64,000 nt of DNA from CAMLHP01 sp035759745 (GTDB lineage Bacteria > Gemmatimonadota > Gemmatimonadetes > Gemmatimonadales > GWC2-71-9), in NCBI GenBank assembly GCA_035759745.1, contig DASTUF010000044.1, positions 13,657-77,656 of the forward strand. The letters are read 5' to 3'. Position numbers and translations under genes: made by a program. This document shows, one piece after another, positions 34,525-41,917 of the stretch (its first letter is position 1; each line of letters starts with the position of its first letter). Under the pieces are notes generated by a model, which was not told the origin of the DNA, made no database searches, and saw nothing but the letters and a program-made list of their open reading frames with translations.

Positions 34525-35570
34525 TCCGCCGGATCCTCGGTCTCGAGACCTCGTGCGACGAAACGTCGGCGGCGGTGGTCATGTGGGAGGACAGCGGGCC
34601 CCGGATCGAGTCGCTGGTCATCCTCTCGCAGGACATCCACCGGATCTTCGGCGGAGTGGTGCCAGAGCTGGCCAGCCGCGCGCACGTTGAAGCCATCGGG
34701 CCGGTGGTGGCGCAGGCGCTCGGCGATGCCGGCGTCAAGCTCGACCAGATCGATGGCGTGGCGGTGACGCAGGGGCCGGGGCTGGTCGGGGCACTGCTGG
34801 TGGGCGTGATGTACGCCAAGACGCTGGCCTTCAGCCGGCAGCTTCCGCTTATCGGGGTGAACCACCTCGAGGGGCATCTCTTCGCGCCGATGCTGGAGGC
34901 CCCGCTCGAGCCGCCCTTTACCGCCCTGCTGGTATCCGGCGGCCATACCATGCTGCTGGATGTTCCGCGCTGGGGCTCGTACAACTGGCTGGGTGGCACC
35001 CTCGACGACGCCGCCGGTGAGGCGTTCGACAAGGTGGCCAAGATCCTGGGGCTGGGCTATCCGGGAGGCGCCGCCATCGAGGCCCTGGCCAGGTCCGGCC
35101 GCCCCGGCGCTATCACCCTGCCCCGCCCACTGCTGGGCGCCGGACCCGACGATCCCAACCGGTTCAACTTCTCGTTCAGCGGGCTCAAGACCGCGGCGCT
35201 GCGCGCGCTGGAGACCGCCGATCGCGCCACCTTCCGGCCGGCCGACCTCGCGCTCGCCTTCCAGGATGCGGCAGTGGAAGTGCTGGTGGCCAAGACGGCC
35301 GCCGCAGCCGAGACGCTGCATCGTGAACGGGTGGTCGTGGGCGGCGGCGTCGCCTGCAACCAGGCGCTGGTCACCGCCCTGCGGGCGCGACTGGCGGGGC
35401 GCGCCGAATTGCACGTAGCTTCACCTCGCCTCAACACCGACAATGCCGCCATGATCGCCGCCGCCGGCGGCTGGCGACTCCGCCGGGGTGATCGCAGCCG
35501 GCTCGACCTCGAGGCACGCGACCATCTGCCCCTACCCGGGTTCCACGCTCCGGAGGCTGTGACCGCATGA
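34521..35570 (+). CDS. tsaD: tRNA N6-threonylcarbamoyladenosine transferase TsaD (CTG start)
   Basis: This 349-residue ASKHA-fold protein transfers the threonylcarbamoyl group to A37 of ANN-decoding tRNAs. It opens RRILGLETSCDETSAAVV. The metal site is His115/His119 in NHLEGH, and ALLVSGGHTML and NFSFSGLKTAA follow. There is no ATG, GTG or TTG at a position that keeps ETSCDET. The only fitting start is CTG 34521 in a CTGA overlap with the upstream TGA (or ATC 34524), with gaggag placed seven bases before. Every neighbouring junction is ATGA or GTGA, so CTGA is the natural analogue. A base-call error is the alternative. Confidence 0.93.
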   Translation: MIRRILGLETSCDETSAAVVMWEDSGPRIESLVILSQDIHRIFGGVVPELASRAHVEAIGPVVAQALGDAGVKLDQIDGVAVTQGPGLVGALLVGVMYAKTLAFSRQLPLIGVNHLEGHLFAPMLEAPLEPPFTALLVSGGHTMLLDVPRWGSYNWLGGTLDDAAGEAFDKVAKILGLGYPGGAAIEALARSGRPGAITLPRPLLGAGPDDPNRFNFSFSGLKTAALRALETADRATFRPADLALAFQDAAVEVLVAKTAAAAETLHRERVVVGGGVACNQALVTALRARLAGRAELHVASPRLNTDNAAMIAAAGGWRLRRGDRSRLDLEARDHLPLPGFHAPEAVTA

Positions 35571-36397
35571 ACGTCTATCCGTTCATCATCAACCTGGGCC
35601 CGCTCGAGATCACCGGCTATGGCATCATGATGATGCTGGGCTTCCTGATGGGAGGCTGGCTCATCACCCTCGAGCTGCGGCGGCGGCAGCTGCGCGAGGA
35701 GTACAGCGCCGACATAGTGGTCGCCGCCGTGATCGGTGGTGTAATCGGGGCCAAGCTCTGGTACGTGGTGCTCACTCAGGATCCCGGCGCCATCTTCTCG
35801 CGCGGCGGGCTGGTCTGGTACGGCGGCTTCATAGGCGCGACAGTGGCGGTACTGCTGAATGGCTGGCGCCGGCGGGTCCCGGCCCGCTGGACCATGCAGA
35901 TCACTGCTCCCGCTCTCGCGGCGGCCTACGCCCTGGGCCGGATCGGCTGCTTCCTCATCAACGACGACTACGGCCGGCCCACTGACCTGCCGTGGGGCGT
36001 CAAGTTCCCCCAGGGCTACCCGCCCTCGACGGTCTCGAACCTGAACCACGTCGGCATCAGCACGCCGCCAGGGCTGGATCCGACTACTGTCCTCGCGGTG
36101 CACCCGACCCAGCTCTACGAGGCGGCGATCATGCTCGGCGTGTTCGCGCTGCTCTGGACCTGGCGCCGGAAACCCTGGGGTACGGGCTGGCTCTTCGGGG
36201 CCTACCTGGTCTTTGCCGGGATCGAGCGCTTCCTGATCGAGATTCTGCGTGCCAAGGACGACCGGTTCCTGGGGCCGTTCACCATCGCGCAGCTCACCAG
36301 CGTACTACTGGTCATTATCGGCGCAGTGCTGATAGCGAAGTGGAAGCCGACGCCTGAGTTGGCGCCGGGACCGTTTCTTTCTTCCACGGAACGGTAA
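35567..36397 (+). CDS. lgt: Prolipoprotein diacylglyceryl transferase
   Basis: This 276-residue polytopic inner-membrane enzyme adds diacylglycerol to the lipobox cysteine of prolipoproteins. Family motifs are GYGIMMMLGFLMG, GGLVWYGGFIG, the signature GRIGCFLINDDYG, and HPTQLYEA. Around seven membrane spans are visible. It overlaps tsaD by ATGA and is the last gene of the long operon. Lipoproteins at 22022-22471 and 52640-54169 are likely substrates. Confidence 0.95.
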   Translation: MNVYPFIINLGPLEITGYGIMMMLGFLMGGWLITLELRRRQLREEYSADIVVAAVIGGVIGAKLWYVVLTQDPGAIFSRGGLVWYGGFIGATVAVLLNGWRRRVPARWTMQITAPALAAAYALGRIGCFLINDDYGRPTDLPWGVKFPQGYPPSTVSNLNHVGISTPPGLDPTTVLAVHPTQLYEAAIMLGVFALLWTWRRKPWGTGWLFGAYLVFAGIERFLIEILRAKDDRFLGPFTIAQLTSVLLVIIGAVLIAKWKPTPELAPGPFLSSTER

Positions 36398-36567
36398 CAG
36401 AACGACGACGCTGTCGAGCTTTTTGACGATGAGTCAAGTGATTGCGAATTAAAAGGTTGGCGACTCGGAGTGAAAATCGACGAATTACTAGACAGTTTTT
36501 CGGAAAGTTCTCGTTTTTTCGCGGCTCCCAACTGATGCATTTTCAAGGGGTTGACAGAATCGCCAAA
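36398..36567. promoter_or_regulatory. AT-rich upstream region with dyad (possible activator sites)
   Basis: This stretch after lgt is markedly richer in A and T than the rest of the window. It contains a perfect dyad ttgac-gatga-gtcaa (36423-36437) about 165 bp before the predicted sigma-54 start site, a usual distance for enhancer-binding proteins. Runs such as gaaaatcg and gttttttcg could favour DNA bending. A TTGACA at 36551-36556 has no matching -10. No gene is seen. Confidence 0.45.
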
Positions 36568-36582
36568 TGGCACGATCGTTGC
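36568..36582 (+). promoter_or_regulatory. Consensus sigma-54 (RpoN) promoter
   Basis: The sequence TGGCACGATCGTTGC fits the -24/-12 consensus TGGCAC-N5-TTGC exactly, with the invariant GG (36569-36570) and GC (36581-36582) separated by ten bases. Transcription should start near 36594. No annotated protein gene follows on this strand; a foldable sequence and an intrinsic terminator do. An NtrC-type activator gene lies at 43611-44957. Confidence 0.75.
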
Positions 36583-36593
36583 CCTTAGAGAGA

Positions 36594-36738
36594 TCAACGG
36601 GGTGCCGCATCACCCCACGAGGAAAGTGGTAGGTCGAAGAAGGGTGGAGCAGGCAAATCCGTCTGTCTCCGTTAAACTCAGGGGGCGATCTACCACTCCC
36701 CATAGAAGACGGCCCGCGCAAGCGGGCCGTTTTCTTTT
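36594..36738 (+). ncRNA. Candidate sigma-54-driven structured small RNA
   Basis: The predicted transcript is about 145 nt. A first hairpin is ggggtg (36599-36604) with caccc c (36611-36616). A 12-bp long-range stem, agtggtaggtcg (36625-36636) with cgatctaccact (36686-36697), has one G-U pair. It encloses a second hairpin, ggagcag (36646-36652) with ctg-t-ctcc (36663-36670). A terminator ends it. An open frame of about 38 codons from a GTG at 36626 runs through the terminator and is unlikely to be coding. I do not recognise it as 6S, SRP, tmRNA or RNase P RNA. Confidence 0.55.
36709..36738 (+). terminator. Intrinsic terminator of the candidate RNA
   Basis: A perfect 9-bp stem, acggcccgc (36709-36717) with gcgggccgt (36722-36730), has a GCAA tetraloop and is followed by tttctttt. 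This is the cleanest plus-strand Rho-independent terminator in the window. It lies 310 bp beyond lgt, after the sigma-54 promoter. Confidence 0.9.
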
Positions 36739-36766
36739 GCGGTAAGCCAGTCGCAAGGCACCACAG

Positions 36767-36787
36767 CCGCCGAGCCGTCTAGCCGTC
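36767..36787. repeat. 3'-end repeat overlapping the FTR1 stop codon
   Basis: This 21-bp string differs at one position from 40773-40793. In both places the minus-strand reading gacggctag supplies the final Asp-Gly codons and the TAG stop of a gene (FTR1 here, acpS there). A related array occurs at 39843-39909. Confidence 0.65.
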
Positions 36788-38896
36788 CAGCCGTCTATCC
36801 GCCTCCGCCTTCTCCCCGATGGCGTCCCGCATCCGCTCGACCTCGGACTTGATCTCCGCAATATCGGTCTCGATCCGCTCGAGCGAGCGGATCAGGTCGC
36901 GCGAGGAACTCGGCTCCGCCGGCTGCCGCCCCGCCGGCCGCGGCGCCTCGGTCGCACCCGGCGCGATCTGCGATGTGACCTTGAGCCGCCGAGGCTCGAT
37001 CAGGAACACCCACGCCAGCGCAAAGAGCGCCAGCAGCACCAGCACGCCCTGGGCGAGCATGGTCTCCATGGTCGGATATATCCCCAGTGCCGGCGCCCTC
37101 GGCGCCCAGCCCACGAAGGTCGTCCCCACCACCCGCCCCGCCTGCAGCTCGGCCACGCCCTTGCCGGCGAACACGAAGGCCATGAAGTAGAGGAAGATGC
37201 TCGTCACCGCGAAGAACGGCCGCAGCGGCAGCCGCACGCCGAAGCGGTTGATCGCGAAGTACACCACTCCCAGCAGTATCGCGCCCACCACCATGCCGAG
37301 GATGATCGGCGGGAGCGCTGCCGAGCCGCCCGATACCACCAGCGCCTTGTAGAACAGGATGGTCTCGAAGCCCTCGCGATAGACCGCCAGGAATGCGGCC
37401 GATGCCAGCGCGAAGGTCGATCCGGTGGTCACCGCCGAGTGCACCCGGCTCTTCACGAAGGCGGTCCACTTCACGACCTCCATCTTCGAAAGCAGCCAGT
37501 AGCTGACGTAGAACAGGACCGCCACCGCCACCAGCATGGTGACGCCTTCCAGCGTCTCCTGGTGCCGGGGCGACAGGTGGAACACGGACTCGATCAGCAC
37601 TGCGGTCAGCGCGCTCGCCGCCAGCGCCAGGATGACGCCTATGTGGATGTCGCGGCGGCGCTCACCGGCACCAGTCTTCACCAGGAAGGTCAGCAGCGCG
37701 CCGACCACCAGGATCGCCTCCACGCCCTCGCGCAGCAGCAGCACCATCGACTGGACGAACATTCCCACCGTTGATGGGCGATCGGCGAAGGTCCGCTCGG
37801 CCCGCTCCAGCCCGCTCATCAGCGAGGCCTCGACCTCCACGAGAGAGGCTTCGCCGTCACCCGCGCGGGCGCGAAGCTCCCCGAAGCCCGCTTCGAGGTC
37901 GGCGGCGAGCCCGGCATTGCGGAGCCGGAGGGTGCGCTCCACCTGCTCGAACGCGATGTACGCATCCAGCGCCATCGACTGGGCCGCGTCCTGCTGTCCG
38001 GCAGCGGCAAGCGCGATGGTGGAATCGATCCCGCTCCGCACCTGCGCGAAGACCCGTGCCGCCTGGGCCGCGTCGGGCCCGCCGGTGCCGGCGCTCCGCA
38101 CCGCCGAGAGCCTCGCGAGCGCAGCGTCACCTTCGCCGCCAAGACTGGCGAGCAGCGCGATGTCGGAGAGCCTGGCGGTGGTGGAGAAGTTCCGGAGCGA
38201 GTCGGGGATTTCTCCCGCCGGCTCCGGCAGCCGCAGCAACGTGGCGTACACCGCCGCGGCCCAGCGGTCATCAGCGGAGAGCGTGGTCTCGTAGCCGGGC
38301 ATGGCGGTGCCGGCCACGCCGATGGTGATGCGGCGATAGAAATCCTGGGGCGACGCGTCGGCCAGCGCCTCGCGGTCGGAAAGATTGGCCGGCGGCGGGT
38401 CGAGACCCGGCGCTGCCGGCCCATCGCCCGCCCCACGGTCGCCGTGACAGCTCGCGCAGGTGTTGCGGTAAATCTCGGCGCCACGCGCCGCCAATGGCGT
38501 GGCGGCCGGGATCTCCTCGAGCGAAATCCCCAGCCGGACCGCCATGCCGGCCGTGGCCGACCGCGCCAGGGAGGACACGTCAGCCGGGTCGGCGGTTCGC
38601 TGGACCAGCAGCAGAAGCGAGTCGATCGATGCTGCGATCTGGCGGGCTTCATCGGCGGGCAGCCGCACGGTGGCCTTTCGCGCCTCAGAGAGGAAAAGCC
38701 GAGCCTCTTCCACCTCGGGGGCCAGGATGATCCGCCCGTTCTCGACCCCTATGTCGTACTCCTGCGCGGCGAGGAGCACCATCGACGCCACCCGTCGAGC
38801 GACGGGGGCGGGATCGGCGGAGAGCGTATCGGTTGCCGGGACCGCTGCCTGCGTGGTTACCAGCAGGCCGAGCAGTCCGAGGTGTGTGAGAATCAT
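36779..38896 (-). CDS. Cytochrome c-FTR1 fusion, high-affinity iron permease
   Basis: This 705-residue protein has a signal peptide and a periplasmic helical region. Next is a cytochrome c domain with CASCH (147-151) and a distal-Met segment GTAMPGY. A helical linker leads to an FTR1 permease domain with two REG-E motifs, REGVEAIL (about 389) and REGFETIL (about 507), in a seven-span membrane region. A short coiled-coil-like acidic/basic tail closes it. FTR1 proteins import ferric iron in a redox-coupled way, so the haem domain may serve as the redox partner. ATG 38896 is preferred over TTG 38902. A Fur-box-like palindrome overlaps the start. The terminal codons and TAG lie in a dispersed repeat. 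Confidence 0.9.
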   Translation of the reverse strand: MILTHLGLLGLLVTTQAAVPATDTLSADPAPVARRVASMVLLAAQEYDIGVENGRIILAPEVEEARLFLSEARKATVRLPADEARQIAASIDSLLLLVQRTADPADVSSLARSATAGMAVRLGISLEEIPAATPLAARGAEIYRNTCASCHGDRGAGDGPAAPGLDPPPANLSDREALADASPQDFYRRITIGVAGTAMPGYETTLSADDRWAAAVYATLLRLPEPAGEIPDSLRNFSTTARLSDIALLASLGGEGDAALARLSAVRSAGTGGPDAAQAARVFAQVRSGIDSTIALAAAGQQDAAQSMALDAYIAFEQVERTLRLRNAGLAADLEAGFGELRARAGDGEASLVEVEASLMSGLERAERTFADRPSTVGMFVQSMVLLLREGVEAILVVGALLTFLVKTGAGERRRDIHIGVILALAASALTAVLIESVFHLSPRHQETLEGVTMLVAVAVLFYVSYWLLSKMEVVKWTAFVKSRVHSAVTTGSTFALASAAFLAVYREGFETILFYKALVVSGGSAALPPIILGMVVGAILLGVVYFAINRFGVRLPLRPFFAVTSIFLYFMAFVFAGKGVAELQAGRVVGTTFVGWAPRAPALGIYPTMETMLAQGVLVLLALFALAWVFLIEPRRLKVTSQIAPGATEAPRPAGRQPAEPSSSRDLIRSLERIETDIAEIKSEVERMRDAIGEKAEADRRLDG

Positions 38897-38901
38897 TCTC
38901 A
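38887..38901. promoter_or_regulatory. Fur-box-like palindrome at the FTR1 start
   Basis: TGAGAATCATTCTCA is a perfect 7-1-7 inverted repeat that matches the Fur core TGATAATNATTATCA at 13 of 15 positions, with symmetric substitutions. It covers the start codon of the iron-permease gene. A bound repressor would block transcription or elongation under iron-replete conditions. Confidence 0.65.
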
Positions 38902-39030
38902 AGTAAGTTTGTGAAAGACTGGAAAAACTAGAGGCATTTGGTCGGAATTACAACGCGCAGGCCTGGTTCCGGTTGCCGAATGGCGGCCGCGGCGTAGGAT
39001 GGGCGAGAGGATCCATGACAAGGAGGCAGC

Positions 39031-39840
39031 ATGACCCCGCAGCACTTCGACACGACATTTGCCGCCAGCGCGCCCGAGAACTACCAGCGCTACTTCGTAC
39101 CCGTGATCGGCGATCCGCTGGCCCGTCATACGATCGCCGTCGCCCAGCTGCGACCCGGCGAGCGCGTGCTGGACGTCGGCTGCGGTACCGGCGTGGTAAC
39201 ACGGATGGCGGCGGAGCAGGTCGGCCCCGATGGCACCGTCGCCGGACTCGACGTCAATCCCGGCATGCTGGCCGTGGCGCGCTCGGTCACGCCGTCAGCA
39301 CCCGATATCACCTGGCATGAGGCCAGCGCCGAGGCGATGCCCTTCCCCGACGCCGAGTTTGATGCGGTGCTGTGCCAGCTGAGCCTGCAGTTCGTGCCCG
39401 ACCGGGCCCGGGCAGTGCGGGAGATGCGGCGCGTGCTCAAGCCGGGCGGGCGCCTCGTCGTCACCCTGCCCGGCCCGGCCGCTGCCCTGTTCAACATCAT
39501 GGCCGACGCGATGGGCCGACATGTCGCGCCGGAAGCCGCAGGGTTTGTGCTGGCTGTGTTTGCGCTGCATGAGAAGCCGGAGATCGAGGGCCTCCTGACA
39601 GGCGCGGGCTTCCGGGATGTGCAGGTAGAGGCAGAGGTGCGGACACTGGCCCTGCCGGCGCCGAAGGACTTCCTTCGGCAGTATGTCTCCGGCACTCCCC
39701 TCGCCGCCGTCGTGGAGAAAGCGGGGAACGCGGCCTATGCCGCCGTCGAGGAGGACGTCGTGGCGGCCTGGGAGCCGTACCGCAGCGACGAGGGAATGGA
39801 CTACACCCAGCGCATTGTGACTGCGACGGCGCGGAAGTGA
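39031..39840 (+). CDS. UbiE-like class I SAM methyltransferase
   Basis: This 269-residue protein has SAM motif I VLDVGCGTG (about 46-54), motif II GLDVNPGM, and LKPGGRLVVTLPGP after the FDAVLCQLSLQF strand. This is the UbiE/COQ5 or Methyltransf_11 pattern. Substrate is unknown; quinone, lipid or small-molecule methylation are all possible. The ATG has a near-perfect Shine-Dalgarno, aaggagg, six bases upstream, one of the strongest in the window. It is divergent from the FTR1 gene. Confidence 0.85.
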   Translation: MTPQHFDTTFAASAPENYQRYFVPVIGDPLARHTIAVAQLRPGERVLDVGCGTGVVTRMAAEQVGPDGTVAGLDVNPGMLAVARSVTPSAPDITWHEASAEAMPFPDAEFDAVLCQLSLQFVPDRARAVREMRRVLKPGGRLVVTLPGPAAALFNIMADAMGRHVAPEAAGFVLAVFALHEKPEIEGLLTGAGFRDVQVEAEVRTLALPAPKDFLRQYVSGTPLAAVVEKAGNAAYAAVEEDVVAAWEPYRSDEGMDYTQRIVTATARK

Positions 39841-39842
39841 TG

Positions 39843-39909
39843 GCGGCGGACGGCTGGATGGCTAGACGGCTAGATGGCTGGGCGGCTGGCCTGCCAGGCG
39901 GCTGGATGG
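39843..39909. repeat. GGCTGGATGGCTAGAC-type tandem array
   Basis: Tandem units of cggctggatggctagacggc type begin just after the methyltransferase stop and run to 39909. They resemble the 21-bp repeat that carries the stop codons of the FTR1 and acpS genes. No gene is visible. Confidence 0.6.
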
Positions 39910-39919
39910 GTAAGGGTCG

Positions 39920-39968
39920 CCGCGAGCCCCGCTGCCTCCCGCAGGTGGCGTGGCTCGGCGGCCGCCCC
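39920..39968. repeat. Dispersed 49-bp intergenic repeat, copy 2
   Basis: This block is nearly identical to the reverse complement of 18608-18656. It lies between the methyltransferase and the next hypothetical gene. The remainder of the spacer to 40023 contains ggccgcaggccgg and the Shine-Dalgarno aaggaaag for the next gene. Confidence 0.75.
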
Positions 39969-40023
39969 TGATGGGCCGGTGCCCTAACGCGACACGGCCG
40001 CAGGCCGGTCACCAAGGAAAGCC

Positions 40024-40452
40024 ATGACAAAACACCAGCTCTCAGCCGCTGACCGGCAATTCCGCGAAGACTTCGAAGCCGGCCATATAGCGCCGGACGC
40101 CTTCAACCACCGGGCCCACGTGCGCCTGGCCTATGTCCTCCTGGCCGAGCACGATGTCGACGCTGCGATTTCCCTGATGCGGAACGCGCTGCAGTCGTTC
40201 ATTGCCCACCACGGCATCCCGCCGTCCAGGTATCACGAGACGCTGACTCGGGCGTGGATCCTCGCGATGCGCCATTTCATGGCCGACGCCGTCGACGCCG
40301 AATCGGCCGACCACTTCATCGCTCGCAATCCCCGCCTGCTGGATGCGAAGATCATGCTGTCGCATTACTCGGCCGAGGTGCTCTTCGGCCCGGAGGCTCG
40401 AGCGGGATTTGTGGAGCCGGACCTGGGGGAGATTCCGCGCCACGAGAGCTGA
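40024..40452 (+). CDS. Conserved-looking hypothetical protein
   Basis: This 142-residue soluble protein is predicted mostly helical. His-rich segments are FNHRAHVRLAYVLL and PSRYHETLTRAWILAMRHFM, which could form a metal or ligand site. I recall this pattern from uncharacterised bacterial proteins but cannot name a function. ATG 40024 follows aaggaaag at good spacing. It is convergent with acpS across the 295-bp palindromic element. Confidence 0.7.
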   Translation: MTKHQLSAADRQFREDFEAGHIAPDAFNHRAHVRLAYVLLAEHDVDAAISLMRNALQSFIAHHGIPPSRYHETLTRAWILAMRHFMADAVDAESADHFIARNPRLLDAKIMLSHYSAEVLFGPEARAGFVEPDLGEIPRHES

Positions 40453-40476
40453 CGGATTGGCAGGATTCGAACTGCA

Positions 40477-40771
40477 GATTGAGGGGATTCTGACTCGCAG
40501 ATTTCGCAGATTTTGAAACTGCGATTTTGGGGATAGAGTCCGGGCCAGGTCCGTCCACGTCGTCCCAGGCAACTTTCGTGTTTGTGTTCTTGTGGGAGCG
40601 AAACTGTGGTCCGGAGCCCATTACCGGCCCCAGGCACCGGGACCCAAGCGTACTCCCACAAAACAACAACTCTTGAGGCTGCCCTGGGCGCGGAGCCAAC
40701 CTGGGCGCCGGACATCCCCCAAATCGCAGTACCCAAATCTGCGAAATCTGCGAGTCAGAATCCCCTCAATC
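40477..40771. mobile_element. 295-bp palindromic (MITE-like) element
   Basis: The ends are perfect 37-bp inverted repeats starting gattgaggggattctgactc at 40477 and its complement ending at 40771. Further internal blocks also pair: actgcgattt, then gtccgggccaggt with acctgggcgccggac, and tgttcttgtgggagcg with cgtactcccacaaaaca. The whole element can therefore fold into one long imperfect hairpin. It has no open frame of its own and no obvious target duplication. It fills the 332-bp gap (40453-40784) between convergent genes. The tandem cgcagattt unit inside the arms recalls the heptad families. Confidence 0.7.
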
Positions 40772-40772
40772 A

Positions 40773-40793
40773 CCGCCGAGCCGCCTAGCCGTC
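40773..40793. repeat. 3'-end repeat overlapping the acpS stop codon
   Basis: This 21-bp string differs by one base from 36767-36787. Read on the minus strand it supplies the last codons (Asp-Gly) and the TAG of acpS. Confidence 0.65.
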
Positions 40794-41174
40794 TCTCTCC
40801 AGCACCGCCACCGCCGCCGCGCTCACATGCGTATGCGTCAACGACAGATGCAGCCGGAACGGCCCGTGTGCCGCGGCCGCCTCCGCCGCCAGCCCGCTCA
40901 GCGCCACGCTGGGCCGGCCGGTCTCGTCCCGCCAGACCTCGATGTCCTTCCACCCCACCGCGCGGCAGCCCGGCAGCGTCTGCATCGCCTTGTACACCGC
41001 CTCCTTGGCGGCAATCCGGGCCGCCATGTGCGGCACCGGATCCTCCCGCGACTCGACGTACACCCGCTCCTGCGCCGTCAGGAACCGGTCCAGTGCCTGC
41101 TCGGCCCTCCGCTCCAGCATCCCCCGCACCCGGCTCAGTTCCACCAGATCGATCCCCACCCCCAGCACCGTCAT
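40785..41174 (-). CDS. acpS: Holo-[acyl-carrier-protein] synthase
   Basis: This 129-residue phosphopantetheinyl transferase of the AcpS type activates acyl carrier protein. The first motif is GVGIDLVELSRV (Mg-binding Asp9), the second is RIAAKEAVYKAM, and SLTHTHVSAAAVAV ends the protein. ATG 41174 overlaps the upstream stop (ATGA). It is the last gene of the minus-strand envelope operon. Confidence 0.94.
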   Translation of the reverse strand: MTVLGVGIDLVELSRVRGMLERRAEQALDRFLTAQERVYVESREDPVPHMAARIAAKEAVYKAMQTLPGCRAVGWKDIEVWRDETGRPSVALSGLAAEAAAAHGPFRLHLSLTHTHVSAAAVAVLERDG

Positions 41175-41917
41175 CCGATCCCCCAGACCCGCTCCGCCAC
41201 CGGCCGGAACCAGTCGGGTGATGACAGGAATCCACCCAGCACCAGTCCCGCCCAGAGCAGCACCGCCGCGATCGCCAGCGTGATGACCCACAAGGGCAGG
41301 CGCGGACGCTTCCACCCCCGCACCTGGCCAACGTCCTCCTGCCACGCGGCCTCTTCCGCGCGAGCGGCCTCCTCCAGCGCAAACCAGGCCGACTCCAGCC
41401 GCCGAGCCACGCCGGTAAGCGCCTTCTTCCACAGCACACCGGCATCGCTGGTGCCCGCCGCATCCCGCACGGCGCGACGCATTAGCAACTCCATGCGGTC
41501 GAGCGCTTCCACCAGCGCGCCACCGCCGCTGCCCAGCCGCACCGCGATCCCCCGCCGCTCGTCGTCGGTGAGCATCACCTTCTGCAGCTTGCGCCGCGGC
41601 AACCGCGACTCATGGGAGGCCGACGTGAATCGCTGCTCGATCCGCGTCGCCACGCGCGCAGCCGCCGCTGTCACTGCCCGCTCCCACGCCGCCTGCCAGC
41701 CGTGCCGGTTGAGCGACTGCAGCGCAGAGTCGAGGTCTCCGTCGGCAGCGAAGGCCCGTGCCGCGCCCGCCAGCTCAAAGAGTTCGGTCACCAGCGAGAG
41801 CCGCACATCGTCCAGCGGCACCAGGCTGCTGGTGGTGCCGGCCGGCGCCGCCAGCCGCCCAAGCAGCGGTCCCAGCTCCGGAATGATCGACGCCTCAGCC
41901 TCCATTGGCGCGCTCAT
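41171..41917 (-). CDS. Hypothetical protein with C-terminal membrane anchor
   Basis: This 248-residue protein is mostly helical and charged, with a single C-terminal span (LPLWVITLAIAAVLLWAGLVL) and a short tail. It looks like a tail-anchored or bitopic protein facing the cytoplasm. No catalytic motif is seen. It overlaps the neighbouring genes by 4 bp on both sides, so it belongs to the envelope operon, and a role in lipid or envelope metabolism is possible. Confidence 0.7.
   Translation of the reverse strand: MSAPMEAEASIIPELGPLLGRLAAPAGTTSSLVPLDDVRLSLVTELFELAGAARAFAADGDLDSALQSLNRHGWQAAWERAVTAAAARVATRIEQRFTSASHESRLPRRKLQKVMLTDDERRGIAVRLGSGGGALVEALDRMELLMRRAVRDAAGTSDAGVLWKKALTGVARRLESAWFALEEAARAEEAAWQEDVGQVRGWKRPRLPLWVITLAIAAVLLWAGLVLGGFLSSPDWFRPVAERVWGIG

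Noticed and set aside
36551..36579. Sigma-70 promoter from TTGACA at 36551
   Set aside because: At 16-18 bp spacing the -10 would be cgatcg, gatcgt or atcgtt, none close to TATAAT. The overlapping -24/-12 element fits much better.
36551..36745. 64-codon frame from TTG through the candidate RNA
   Set aside because: It begins upstream of the sigma-54 start site and runs through the terminator stem. It lacks a ribosome site at the TTG and its composition is unlike neighbouring genes.
40463..40482. tRNA T-arm-like string (minus-strand ttcgaatcctgcc)
   Set aside because: The five-base T-stem does not pair with a seven-base loop, and no acceptor or anticodon arm lies beside it.
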